A DNA stretch of 64,000 nucleotides, taken from the NCBI GenBank assembly GCA_041879295.1, contig CP047152.1:4531501-4595500 (forward strand). Reading direction: 5' to 3'. This DNA is from Pseudomonas putida. GTDB taxonomy: Bacteria; Pseudomonadota; Gammaproteobacteria; Pseudomonadales; Pseudomonadaceae. The notes beneath the pieces were generated by a model. The model was not told the DNA's origin, searched no databases, and saw only the letters and a program-made list of their open reading frames with translations. Shown piece by piece: positions 1-8,341 of this stretch. Both the position numbers and the translations under genes were made by a program. Numbering within the stretch: the first letter of the stretch is position 1; every line of letters begins with the position of its first letter.

Positions 1-73
1 CTACGCTTATAACGATTGCTTCACTGCTTGCCTCATGACTGCCCGAAAAAGATCGCCAAGAAGAGGGAACACC

Positions 74-1225
74 ATGTCAGTGCACAAGACCGCATTGCTC
101 GGCGCCACCACCTGCGCCATGCTGGCCAGCGCCAGCCTGCAGGCCGCCGAACCGCCCAAGGCCCTGGGAGCCGGCGAGGGGCGCCTGGACATCGTCGCCT
201 GGCCCGGCTACATCGAACGCGGTGAAAGCGACAAGGCCTACGACTGGGTGACCAACTTCGAAAAGGAAACCGGCTGCAAGGTCAGTGTAAAAACGGCCGC
301 CACCTCGGACGAGATGGTCAGCCTGATGACCAAGGGCGGCTATGACCTGGTCACCGCCTCGGGCGATGCATCGTTGCGGCTGATAGCAGGCAAGCGTGTA
401 CAACCGATCAACACCGCCCTGATCTCCAATTGGAAGACCATCGACCCGCGCTTGCAGAACGGTGGCTGGTATGTGGTCGACAAGCAGGTGTACGGCACGC
501 CGTACCAGTGGGGGCCAAACGTGCTGCTGTACAACACCAACACCTTCAAGCAGGCACCGACCAGCTGGAGCGTGGTGTTCGAGCCGCAGAACCTGCCCGA
601 TGGCAAGCCGAACAAGGGCCGCGTGCAAGCCTATGACGGGCCGATCTACATCGCCGATGCAGCGCTGTACCTGAAGTCGTCCAGGCCCGAACTGGGCATC
701 AAGGATCCGTACGAACTGAACGAGGCACAATACAAGGCCGTGCTGGAACTGCTGCGCCAGCAACAACCGCTGATCCACCGCTATTGGCATGACGCCACGG
801 TCCAGATGAGCGATGTGAAAAACGAAGGCGTGGTTGCCTCCAGCTCCTGGGGCTACATGGTCAATGGCCTCAAGGCCGAGAACCAGCCAGTGGCCTCGAC
901 CATTCCCAAGGAGGGCGCGACCGGCTGGGCCGACACCACCATGCTGCACGCCGAGGCCAAGCACCCCAATTGCGCCTACAAATGGATGGACTGGTCGTTG
1001 CAACCTAAGGTGCAAGGCGATGTGGCAGCCTGGTTCGGCTCGTTGCCGGCTGTGCCGGCGGCGTGCACCGCCAGCGAGCTGCTGGGGGCCGAGGGCTGCA
1101 AGACCAACGGCTTCGACAACTTCGACAAGATTGCCTTCTGGAAAACACCGCAGGCCCAAGGGGGCAAGTTCGTGCCTTACAGCCGCTGGACCCAGGACTA
1201 CATTGCGATCATGGGTGGTCGCTGA
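74..1225 (+). CDS. Polyamine ABC transporter, periplasmic substrate-binding protein (YdcS/PotF type)
   Basis: This is a 383-residue periplasmic binding protein of the spermidine/putrescine family (SBP_bac_8/PotD-like). It would capture a polyamine in the periplasm for the permeases encoded downstream. The first 25 or so residues form a signal peptide with a hydrophobic stretch ending near SLQAAEPP. I chose the ATG at 74 because AGAGGGAA lies just upstream and the signal peptide follows directly; an in-frame ATG at 35 would add a basic extension before it. It is the first gene of a five-gene plus-strand cluster, separated from the ATPase gene by a 150-bp gap holding an inverted REP pair. The substrate is inferred from gene order (SBP, ATPase, two permeases, aldehyde dehydrogenase), as in E. 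coli ydcSTUV-patD. Confidence 0.88.
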   Translation: MSVHKTALLGATTCAMLASASLQAAEPPKALGAGEGRLDIVAWPGYIERGESDKAYDWVTNFEKETGCKVSVKTAATSDEMVSLMTKGGYDLVTASGDASLRLIAGKRVQPINTALISNWKTIDPRLQNGGWYVVDKQVYGTPYQWGPNVLLYNTNTFKQAPTSWSVVFEPQNLPDGKPNKGRVQAYDGPIYIADAALYLKSSRPELGIKDPYELNEAQYKAVLELLRQQQPLIHRYWHDATVQMSDVKNEGVVASSSWGYMVNGLKAENQPVASTIPKEGATGWADTTMLHAEAKHPNCAYKWMDWSLQPKVQGDVAAWFGSLPAVPAACTASELLGAEGCKTNGFDNFDKIAFWKTPQAQGGKFVPYSRWTQDYIAIMGGR

Positions 1226-1238
1226 GGTTGTCTGAATG

Positions 1239-1348
1239 CCTGTGCCGGCCTCTTCCCGGGCAAGCCCGTTCCCACAGGTTCTTCACCTGATGCAAGGGTG
1301 ACGCTCCACCTGTAGGAGCGGGCTTGCCCGCGAAGAGGCCGGTACAGG
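1239..1348. repeat. Inverted pair of REP elements inside the polyamine cluster
   Basis: Two REP units of about 35 bp, of the CCGGCCTCTT...GCGGGCAAGCCCG type, face each other across about 35 bp. The pair lies between the binding-protein gene and the ATPase gene. It could fold into a large stem-loop in the mRNA. REPs of this type recur through the window, mostly between convergent genes, so a position inside a likely operon is notable. Confidence 0.85.
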
Positions 1349-1375
1349 AGAAATATTCATTCCTGGAGTCCACGC

Positions 1376-2407
1376 ATGCCCCTAGCCGTCCAGTTCACCC
1401 AGGTTTCCCGCACCTTCGGCGAGGTCAAGGCCGTCGACCAGGTCAGCATCGACATCATCGATGGCGAGTTCTTTTCCATGCTCGGCCCTTCCGGCTCAGG
1501 CAAGACCACCTGCCTGCGCCTGATCGCAGGCTTCGAGCAACCCTCCAGTGGGTCGATCCGCATCCAGGGGATCGAGGCTGCTGGCATGCCGCCCTACCAA
1601 CGTGACGTCAACACTGTGTTCCAGGACTATGCGCTTTTCCCGCACATGAACGTGCTGGACAACATCGCCTATGGCCTGAAGGTAAAAGGCGTGGGCAAGG
1701 CCGAACGCCACAGCCGCGCCGAGGAAGCCCTGGCCATGGTAGCCCTGACCGGCTATGGCGCGCGCAAACCGGCACAGCTGTCTGGCGGCCAGCGTCAGCG
1801 CGTGGCCCTGGCCCGGGCGTTGGTCAACCGGCCGCGGGTGCTGCTGCTGGATGAGCCACTGGGCGCACTGGACCTGAAATTGCGCGAACAGATGCAAGGC
1901 GAGCTGAAAAAGCTGCAACGCCAACTGGGCATCACCTTCATCTTCGTCACCCACGACCAGACCGAAGCGCTGTCGATGTCCGACCGGGTCGCGGTGTTCA
2001 ACCGCGGCCGAATCGAACAGGTCGACACCCCGCGCAACCTGTACATGAAGCCCAGCACAACCTTCGTTGCTGAATTCGTCGGCACGTCCAACGTGGTGCG
2101 GGGCGAGCTGGCCATGCAGCTCAACGGCAGCCTTGCGCCCTTCTCCATCCGCCCCGAGCACATTCGCCTGGGCGACCCGGTAGTGACCAGCCATGAGGTA
2201 CAGGTCAGCGGCGTGCTGCGTGATGTCCAGTACCAAGGCAGCGCCACCCGCTACGAACTGCAGCTGGACAACGGCCAACTGCTGGCAGTCAGCCAGGCCA
2301 ATGACCGCTGGCAGAAGCAGATACAGGCCTGGCAGCCCGGGCAAAGGCTGCAGGCGCACTGGCCCCGCGAGGCCATGACAGTGCTGCAGGAAACCGAGGA
2401 CCGCTGA
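1376..2407 (+). CDS. Polyamine ABC transporter ATP-binding protein (PotA/YdcT type)
   Basis: This 343-residue ATPase energises the importer at the cytoplasmic face. It shows Walker A GPSGSGKT near residue 39, the signature LSGGQRQRVALARAL, Walker B VLLLDEPLGALD and the switch histidine in VTHDQTEAL. The last 110 or so residues form the TOBE-type regulatory domain (SIRPEHIRLGD region) typical of the PotA/MalK/UgpC class. The ATG at 1376 has GGAGTCC seven bases upstream. The stop is one base before the next gene's start, so it is co-transcribed with the permeases. Confidence 0.92.
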   Translation: MPLAVQFTQVSRTFGEVKAVDQVSIDIIDGEFFSMLGPSGSGKTTCLRLIAGFEQPSSGSIRIQGIEAAGMPPYQRDVNTVFQDYALFPHMNVLDNIAYGLKVKGVGKAERHSRAEEALAMVALTGYGARKPAQLSGGQRQRVALARALVNRPRVLLLDEPLGALDLKLREQMQGELKKLQRQLGITFIFVTHDQTEALSMSDRVAVFNRGRIEQVDTPRNLYMKPSTTFVAEFVGTSNVVRGELAMQLNGSLAPFSIRPEHIRLGDPVVTSHEVQVSGVLRDVQYQGSATRYELQLDNGQLLAVSQANDRWQKQIQAWQPGQRLQAHWPREAMTVLQETEDR

Positions 2408-2408
2408 G

Positions 2409-3320
2409 ATGAGCACACTGCGCAGCTTGTCCAACCTGCTGTACCGGCGCCCCAACCTGTACCTGGCACTGCTGTTGATCCCGCCGCTGACCTGGTTCGG
2501 CGCGATTTACCTGGGCTCGCTGCTGAACCTGCTGTGGCAGGGCTTCTATACCTTCGACGACTTCACCATGGCGGTGACCCCGGACCTGACCCTGGGCAAC
2601 TTCGCCGCGCTGTTCAACCCGTCGAACTTCGACATCATCCTGCGCACCCTGAGCATGGCGGTGGCGGTGTCGCTGGCCAGCGCGGTACTGGCCTTCCCCA
2701 TCGCCTACTACATGGCGCGCTACACCAGCGGCAAGACCAAGGCTTTTTTCTACATCGCGGTGATGATGCCCATGTGGGCCAGCTATATCGTCAAGACCTA
2801 TGCCTGGACCCTACTATTGGCCAAGGGCGGCGTGACCCAATGGTTCGTCCAGCAGCTGCATCTGGATGGCCTGCTGCAAGCAGTGCTGGCCGTGCCGGGC
2901 GTGGGCGGCAGCACGCTGTCGACTTCGCACCTGGGGCGCTTCCTGGTGTTCGTGTATATCTGGCTGCCGTTCATGATCCTGCCGATCCAGGCCTCGCTGG
3001 AGCGCTTGCCACCGTCGCTGCTGCAGGCTTCGGCAGACCTGGGCGCCCGGCCAGGGCAAACCTTCGTGCAGGTGATCCTGCCGCTGTCGATCCCCGGTAT
3101 CGCCGCCGGCTCGATCTTCACCTTCTCGCTCACCCTGGGTGACTTCATCGTGCCACAACTGGTCGGCCCGCCCGGCTACTTCATCGGCAGCATGGTCTAT
3201 GCCCAGCAAGGGGCGATCGGCAACATGCCGATGGCCGCCGCATTCACCTTGGTGCCCATCGTGCTGATCGCGGTGTACCTGGCCATCGTCAAGCGCCTGG
3301 GGGCCTTCGATGCACTCTGA
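2409..3320 (+). CDS. Polyamine ABC transporter permease 1 (PotB/YdcU type)
   Basis: This is a 303-residue inner-membrane permease. It has an N-terminal membrane segment ([19 protein letters not shown]), several further hydrophobic segments, and the EAA-type cytoplasmic loop near residues 205-225 ([13 protein letters not shown]...LPLSIPG) that docks on the ATPase. It starts one base after the ATPase stop, and its last 11 bases overlap the next permease, so the two subunits are probably translationally coupled. It would form the heterodimeric channel with the 3310-4116 product. Confidence 0.9.
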   Translation: MSTLRSLSNLLYRRPNLYLALLLIPPLTWFGAIYLGSLLNLLWQGFYTFDDFTMAVTPDLTLGNFAALFNPSNFDIILRTLSMAVAVSLASAVLAFPIAYYMARYTSGKTKAFFYIAVMMPMWASYIVKTYAWTLLLAKGGVTQWFVQQLHLDGLLQAVLAVPGVGGSTLSTSHLGRFLVFVYIWLPFMILPIQASLERLPPSLLQASADLGARPGQTFVQVILPLSIPGIAAGSIFTFSLTLGDFIVPQLVGPPGYFIGSMVYAQQGAIGNMPMAAAFTLVPIVLIAVYLAIVKRLGAFDAL

Positions 3321-4116
3321 AAAAGCGTCTGCAGGGCTGCGCCTGGCGGCGTGGGGCGGCTTGCTGTTCCTGCACTTCCCGATCCTGATCATCTTCCTGT
3401 ACGCCTTCAATACCGAAGACGCGGCGTTCAGCTTTCCGCCCAAAGGCTTTACCCTGAAGTGGATCGACGTGGCCTTCGCCCGGCCCGATGTGCTTGAGGC
3501 AATCAAGCTTTCGCTGCAGGTGGCTTGCCTGGCCACATTGATCGCACTGGTGCTCGGTACGCTGGCCTCGGCGGCGCTGTACCGGCGCAGTTTTTTTGGC
3601 AAGGAAAGCATTTCGCTGGTGCTGATCCTGCCCATCGCCCTGCCCGGCATCATCACCGGCCTCGCCCTGCTCTCGGCATTCAAGACGCTGGGGATAGAGC
3701 CCGGGGTGTTCACCATCGTAGTCGGCCACGCCACGTTCTGCGTGGTGATCGTCTACAACAACGTGATCGCCCGCCTGCGGCGTACCTCGCAAAGCCTGAT
3801 CGAAGCCTCGATGGACCTTGGCGCCGACGGTTGGCAGACTTTCCGCTACATCGTCCTGCCCAACCTCGGCTCGGCGCTGCTGGCGGGCGGCATGCTGGCC
3901 TTTGCCTTGTCGTTCGATGAAATCATCGTCACCACGTTCACCGCCGGGCACGAGCGCACCCTGCCGATCTGGCTGCTCAACCAGCTCAGTCGCCCGCGCG
4001 ACGTACCCGTGACCAACGTTGTCGCCATGCTGGTGATGCTGGTGACCATGCTGCCGATTCTTGGCGCCTATTACCTGACCCGTGGCGGCGACAGCGTCGC
4101 GGGCGGAGGCAAATGA
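3310..4116 (+). CDS. Polyamine ABC transporter permease 2 (PotC/YdcV type)
   Basis: This 268-residue membrane protein is the second channel subunit. It has a first membrane segment at residues 13-32, a long periplasmic loop with the KWIDVAF region seen in PotC proteins, and an EAA loop ([23 protein letters not shown]) in the C-terminal half. The start overlaps the end of permease 1 by 11 bases. An ATGA at its stop also overlaps a possible upstream start of the aldehyde dehydrogenase, so the cluster is tightly packed. Confidence 0.9.
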   Translation: MHSEKASAGLRLAAWGGLLFLHFPILIIFLYAFNTEDAAFSFPPKGFTLKWIDVAFARPDVLEAIKLSLQVACLATLIALVLGTLASAALYRRSFFGKESISLVLILPIALPGIITGLALLSAFKTLGIEPGVFTIVVGHATFCVVIVYNNVIARLRRTSQSLIEASMDLGADGWQTFRYIVLPNLGSALLAGGMLAFALSFDEIIVTTFTAGHERTLPIWLLNQLSRPRDVPVTNVVAMLVMLVTMLPILGAYYLTRGGDSVAGGGK

Positions 4117-4133
4117 CCCTGGAGGAGCCCCCG

Positions 4134-5558
4134 ATGCAAACGCAGATGCTGATCAATGGCCAGCTGGTCGCTGGCCAAGGCCCGGCCTGGACCGTGCTCA
4201 ACCCGGCGCTGGGCACTGCCCTGGCGCAGATCAACGAAGCCAGCGAAGCCCAGGTGGACAGCGCCGTGCGCGCTGCCGACCAGGCCTTCGACAGCTGGTC
4301 GCAAACCAGCCCTAAAGAACGTTCGCAGGCCTTGCTGGCGCTGGCCGACGCCATCGAAGCCCATGGCGATGAACTGGCCAGGCTGGAATCGCAAAACTGC
4401 GGCAAGCCCCTGAGCGCTGCACTGAACGACGAAATCCCGGCGATTGCCGACGTGTTCCGCTACTTTGCCGGTGCGGCGCGCTGCCTGGGCGGCTTGGCGG
4501 CAGGCGAGTACCTGCCGGGCCACACCTCGATGATTCGCCGCGACCCGTTGGGTGTGGTGGCTTCCATCGCGCCGTGGAACTACCCGCTGATGATGCTGGC
4601 CTGGAAGATCGCCCCGGCCCTGGCTGCCGGCAACACAGTGGTGATAAAGCCGTCCGAACTGACGCCCCTGACGGCCCTGCGCCTGGGCGAGCTGGCCCAG
4701 GACTTGCTCCCGCCGGGGGTGCTGAACATTCTCTTCGGTCGCGGCCAGACGGTCGGCAACCCGTTGATAACCCACCCCAAGGTGCGCATGGTATCGCTGA
4801 CCGGCTCGATCCCCACCGGCGCGCACATCATCAGCGCCACCGCCGACAGCGTGAAACGCATGCACATGGAATTGGGCGGCAAAGCGCCGGTGCTGGTGTT
4901 CGATGACGCTGACATCGATGCCGCCATCGACGGCATCCGAACCTTCGGCTTTTACAACGCCGGCCAGGACTGCACCGCAGCCTGCCGTCTGTATGTGCAG
5001 GACGGGATCTACGAGCGCTTCGTCGAGCGCTTGGGGAAAGCCGTAGCCAGCCTCAAACCGGGCCTGCAGGAGTCTGAAGAAACCGAACTGGGGCCGCTGA
5101 TCAGTGCCCAGCACCGCGACAAGGTCGCCGGTTTGGTGCAGCGGGCCATCGCCCAGCCGCACATTCGTCTGGTAACCGGTGGCAAGGCAATAGAGGGCGA
5201 TGGCTATTTCTTCGAGCCTACTGTGCTGGCCGATGCCCTGCAGGACGACGAGATCGTGCGCAACGAAGTTTTTGGCCCTGTGGTTTCGGTCACCCGCTTC
5301 ACCGATGAAGCGCAGGTGCTGGAATGGGCCAACGACTCCAACTACGGCCTGGCCTCATCGGTATGGACCCGTGACACCGGCCGCGCCCACCGCCTGGCGG
5401 CGCGCTTGCAGTACGGCTGCACCTGGGTGAACACCCACTTCATGCTGGTCAGCGAAATGCCCCATGGCGGGCAGAAGCATTCAGGGTATGGCAAGGACAT
5501 GTCGATGTATGGGCTGGAGGACTACACCTGTGTGCGGCATGTGATGATCAAGCATTGA
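4134..5558 (+). CDS. Gamma-aminobutyraldehyde/betaine-aldehyde-type dehydrogenase
   Basis: This is a 474-residue NAD(P)-dependent aldehyde dehydrogenase. The general base is E246 in MELGGKAP and the nucleophile is C280 in [16 protein letters not shown] and EVFGPVV are also family motifs. Linkage to a polyamine importer points to gamma-aminobutyraldehyde made from putrescine (PatD/YdcW role), but betaine aldehyde cannot be excluded. I chose the ATG at 4134 because GGAGGAG lies six bases upstream. An alternative ATG at 4113 overlaps the permease stop but has no better ribosome binding site. Confidence 0.88.
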   Translation: MQTQMLINGQLVAGQGPAWTVLNPALGTALAQINEASEAQVDSAVRAADQAFDSWSQTSPKERSQALLALADAIEAHGDELARLESQNCGKPLSAALNDEIPAIADVFRYFAGAARCLGGLAAGEYLPGHTSMIRRDPLGVVASIAPWNYPLMMLAWKIAPALAAGNTVVIKPSELTPLTALRLGELAQDLLPPGVLNILFGRGQTVGNPLITHPKVRMVSLTGSIPTGAHIISATADSVKRMHMELGGKAPVLVFDDADIDAAIDGIRTFGFYNAGQDCTAACRLYVQDGIYERFVERLGKAVASLKPGLQESEETELGPLISAQHRDKVAGLVQRAIAQPHIRLVTGGKAIEGDGYFFEPTVLADALQDDEIVRNEVFGPVVSVTRFTDEAQVLEWANDSNYGLASSVWTRDTGRAHRLAARLQYGCTWVNTHFMLVSEMPHGGQKHSGYGKDMSMYGLEDYTCVRHVMIKH

Positions 5559-5597
5559 GGAGGCTCAGGGGTACGTCGGTACATTTGTAACGCCAAC

Positions 5598-5824
5598 GAG
5601 ATCGAGCGCCGCCCGCGCGGCGCATCGCGAGCTACGCTCGCTCCTACGTTTGTTTCGGGCCAATTATGCCTGTGGGATTTGCGCGCGAACGCCTTGGCGC
5701 ATGGCGCGATATCGCGTCGTACAAACAAGGCGGTCGCGCGCGCCTGTCACAGGCGTGACTGGCCCGAAACAAACGTAGGAGCGAGCGTAGCTCGCGATGC
5801 GCCGCGCGGGCGGCGCTCGATCTC
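5598..5824. repeat. Long inverted-repeat element, copy A (perfect 65-bp arms)
   Basis: The 310-bp gap between the convergent dehydrogenase and oxidoreductase genes holds a 227-bp element. Its left arm (5598-5662) and right arm (5760-5824) are exact reverse complements over 65 bases, starting GAGATCGAGCGCC and ending near TTTCGGGCCA. The 97-bp core has CGATATCG at its exact centre (5707-5714). Related copies lie at 7133-7385 and 44326-44556, with a fragment at 9859-9925. Translations across it (RSGFIRDAPRGRRS and similar) are spurious peptides. It carries no transposase and may also act as a bidirectional terminator. Confidence 0.9.
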
Positions 5825-5868
5825 AGCCCCAAACAAAACTCTCGCCAACCCCCAGCAACTCGAAGCCC

Positions 5869-6975
5869 CTAGTCCCGCAAATCAGACTCGTGAATCGGGT
5901 TGGCCCTGCTCGTGGCGCGTTGGTATTGCGCCGGCCAGGTGGCCTTGTTGCCGCCCAGGTCGTCGTCGGCATGCAGCGGCCAGTACGGGTCGCGCAGCAG
6001 TTCGCGGGCCAGGAAGATAATGTCGGCCTGGCCGGTGCGCAGGATGTGCTCGGCCTGGGCCGGTTCGGTGATCATGCCCACCGTGCCGGTGGCCATTTCC
6101 GATTCCTTGCGCACGCGCTCGGCAAAGCGGGTCTGGTAGCCGGGGCCGGTAGGGATCTCGGCGTTGACCGAGGTGCCACCAGAAGAAACATCGATCAGAT
6201 CCACGCCCAAACTCCGCAGGCGGCGAGCCAGTTCAACGGTTTCATCCGGGTTCCAGCCATCCTCTACCCAATCGGTAGCCGATACCCGCACGAACAGCGG
6301 TAATTCGGCAGGCCAGGCCTTGCGCACGGCGTCGACCACCTCCAAGGTCAGGCGGATACGGTTTTCGAAGCTACCGCCGTATTCGTCACGGCGCTGGTTG
6401 CTCAGCGGTGACAGGAACTGGTGCAGCAGGTAGCCATGGGCAGCATGGATTTCCACCACCTTGAATCCAGCCTTCAAGGCGCGTTCGGTCGAGGCGACGA
6501 AAGCGGCGATTACATCCTGGATCTCGTCCTGGCTCAGCTCGCGTGGAGGCGTGTGCTGCGGATCGAAGGCGATCCTCGATGGCCCCACCGGCTGCCAGCC
6601 GCCCTCCTCCAGTTTGACGCTGCCTGGTTTGCCAAGCCACGGGCGGTAGGTACTGGCTTTGCGCCCGGCGTGAGCCAGCTGAATACCAGCCACGGCGCCC
6701 TGGGCACTGATGAAGCGGGTGATGCGCTGCAACGGCGCTATCTGGGCGTCGTCCCACAGGCCCAGGTCTTCGGCGGTGATCCGGCCATCGGCGGTCACCG
6801 CCACGGCTTCAGTGATTACCAGGCCGGCGCCACCGACGGCACGGCTGCCTAAATGGACGAGATGCCAGTCGTTGGCCAAGCCATCGACGGCGGAATACTG
6901 GCACATTGGTGACACGGCGATGCGGTTGGGCAAGGTCAGCTGACGCAGGGTGTAAGGCTCGAGCAGCAGGCTCAT
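5869..6975 (-). CDS. NADH:flavin oxidoreductase, Old Yellow Enzyme family (XenA/YqjM class)
   Basis: This 368-residue FMN enzyme reduces activated C=C bonds, nitro compounds or similar electrophiles with NAD(P)H. It has the N-terminal EPYTLRQLTLPNRIAVSPMCQYSA motif region of the XenA/YqjM class, substrate-site residues in HAGRKAS and AAHGYLLHQFLSP, and a C-terminal FMN phosphate region (GMITEPAQAEHIL). I chose the ATG at 6975 because GGGAGGT precedes it. The longer reading frame runs back through the repeat at 7133-7385 and is not protein-like. The gene appears monocistronic. Whether it is xenA itself cannot be decided without alignment. Confidence 0.88.
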   Translation of the reverse strand: MSLLLEPYTLRQLTLPNRIAVSPMCQYSAVDGLANDWHLVHLGSRAVGGAGLVITEAVAVTADGRITAEDLGLWDDAQIAPLQRITRFISAQGAVAGIQLAHAGRKASTYRPWLGKPGSVKLEEGGWQPVGPSRIAFDPQHTPPRELSQDEIQDVIAAFVASTERALKAGFKVVEIHAAHGYLLHQFLSPLSNQRRDEYGGSFENRIRLTLEVVDAVRKAWPAELPLFVRVSATDWVEDGWNPDETVELARRLRSLGVDLIDVSSGGTSVNAEIPTGPGYQTRFAERVRKESEMATGTVGMITEPAQAEHILRTGQADIIFLARELLRDPYWPLHADDDLGGNKATWPAQYQRATSRANPIHESDLRD

Positions 6976-7132
6976 GAGGGCACCTCCCAAGGACTCCAAT
7001 GGTGATCCGGCCCGGACACTCAAGTGCACATCCCTGGCCCGGTGCCGGTCATTAATGAGACTAGACCAGATTGGTGGTGGGGAAGGTTCTGTGGGATGGC
7101 GAGGGGTTCGCCGAAAGGTTTGCAGCGCCTGT

Positions 7133-7385
7133 GAGATCGAGCGCCGCCCGCGCGGCGCATCGCGGATAAATCCGCTCCTACATCTGTTTCGGGCCAATCA
7201 CTCCTGTGCCGCCAACAGGGACCGCCTTGATGCATGGCTGAAGACCGATGAAAAGCAGTGGTGCCCACCTCGATATCGAAGGGAACAAACAAGGCGAACA
7301 GCGGTGGCCTCACAGGAGTGACTGGCCCGAAACAAACTGTAGGAGCGGATTTATCCGCGATGCGCCGCGCGGGCGGCGCTCGACT
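7133..7385. repeat. Long inverted-repeat element, copy B
   Basis: The left arm begins GAGATCGAGCGCC at 7133 and the right arm ends GGCGCTCGA near 7382. The arms pair with a few mismatches, and pairing runs inward past TTTCGGGCCA to CACAGGAGTGA on the right. Inside the arms, GGATAAATCC replaces the GAGCTACGCTC of copy A, so the arms vary in step with each other. The core is diverged but keeps CGATATCG (7271-7278) and AACAAGGCG. It lies upstream of the oxidoreductase gene and at the left edge of the AT-rich islet. Confidence 0.85.
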
Positions 7386-7420
7386 TCCGCAACCCTGCAA
7401 GAATCAAGGCAGGCACTTAA
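7367..7420 (+). repeat. Left direct repeat flanking the three-gene islet
   Basis: This 54-base stretch is the right tip of repeat copy B plus its outer flank. It aligns without gaps to 9872-9925. Shared blocks are GCGCGGGC, GCGCTCGA, GCAAGA and CAAGGCAGGCAC. The islet lies between the two copies. Confidence 0.75.
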
Positions 7421-7747
7421 TGGCCTTAGTACGGCCCCGGGATTTCTGAATGGTCCGACGCATGTATCAGACGTTTCCTACACATATGAGCTGGCGATGC
7501 CTTTAAGCGCTAGGGTAGTACCACCCACGACAACCCTTTCCACCCGGCCTACCGGGCATCTTAGAAAAATCCTACAGCCTATTACTTAAAGTTCTACGTT
7601 CTCTTGGGAAATTCTTCTCAAGCAACATCTCCCTCCTCCTATCGCTGTTCTGCCTCTCAAATACTATTGTCCATCACGTCACGGCGACCAATGAAGCCAA
7701 TCACGCAGTTCGCACAAACTCGACCTCCACGCTCGCGAGTTGAGTCA
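7421..7747 (+). promoter_or_regulatory. AT-rich leader of the islet, no gene seen
   Basis: This 327-bp stretch between the left direct repeat and the oxygenase gene has no convincing coding frame. Base composition drops sharply from its neighbours. At 7603-7622 an imperfect inverted repeat (CTTGGGAA, 4 bp, TTCTCAAG) could be an operator. An in-frame ATG at 7691 could extend the oxygenase by 19 residues. No strong promoter hexamers can be assigned with confidence. Confidence 0.4.
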
Positions 7748-8341
7748 ATGACGGATATCCCCTTTACAGAAAAACCGACAGTATTAGATAAGTTTATTAC
7801 TGAACACGAGCAAAATTTACTCACAAATTCATTTTCGGGTGCAATATGGAGATATGGCTGGCCCATTAATACAATTCCCCTCGCACGTCCTTGCTGGCAC
7901 ATCTTCATAGCCGGTAGCAAACGTACCTCACTGGAGTGCTGCGAGCATGAACTGGCCAGCGACAGCCATTGGGGCTTTCTACTTGATATTTGGAGGCGCA
8001 CGCAGCTTGCTCACATGCGTGACTGTTTGCTGCTGGGTGTTTACGCAAACGGCCAGACTTTCGGCCAAGACAGTCCTATTCATAGAGATAACAAATCAAT
8101 TGAACCAGGAAAAACCGCAGTCCTCTTCTGCAATGCCCAGTGGGAAACCACATGGGGCGGCGAACTGATTCTATTCGATCAGCAGAAGAATGACACCATC
8201 GCTGCCATACAACCAAAGCCGGGACGCATAGCGATTTTCGACGGACACATACCGCACAGAGCCAGAGCGCCCACCGTTGACTGCGACAAATTGCGAATCA
8301 CTATCGCTTTCAAGACCATGAATAAGAATATTAAACAATGA
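7748..8341 (+). CDS. 2-oxoglutarate/Fe(II)-dependent oxygenase, prolyl-hydroxylase-like
   Basis: This 197-residue protein resembles the 2OG-Fe(II) oxygenase superfamily (P4H-like). The iron triad is H112 and D114 in SPIHRDN and H170 in GHIPHRA. R183 in LRITIAF sits where the 2-oxoglutarate-binding basic residue is expected. The spacing between D114 and H170, and 13 residues from H170 to the arginine, fit the double-stranded beta-helix fold. Its substrate is unknown. The stop overlaps the next gene's start (ATGA), so the neighbour's product is a candidate partner. Codon use is AT-rich compared with flanking genes, suggesting transfer. The ATG at 7748 was chosen by domain fit; its ribosome binding site is weak. 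Confidence 0.75.
   Translation: MTDIPFTEKPTVLDKFITEHEQNLLTNSFSGAIWRYGWPINTIPLARPCWHIFIAGSKRTSLECCEHELASDSHWGFLLDIWRRTQLAHMRDCLLLGVYANGQTFGQDSPIHRDNKSIEPGKTAVLFCNAQWETTWGGELILFDQQKNDTIAAIQPKPGRIAIFDGHIPHRARAPTVDCDKLRITIAFKTMNKNIKQ

Noticed and set aside
5679..6020. Open frame inside repeat copy A and its flank
   Set aside because: The peptide comes from the inverted-repeat element, which also gives similar peptides at the other copies; it is a repeat artefact.
6976..7197. N-terminal extension of the Old Yellow Enzyme reading frame
   Set aside because: It translates the repeat at 7133-7385 (RSGFIRDAPRGRRS type), lies upstream of a good ribosome site at 6975, and is absent from the family's usual length.
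7248..7589. A possible small gene between repeat copy B and the oxygenase gene
   Set aside because: The frame begins in the repeat core, has no ribosome site, and no protein-like pattern is seen after leaving the repeat.
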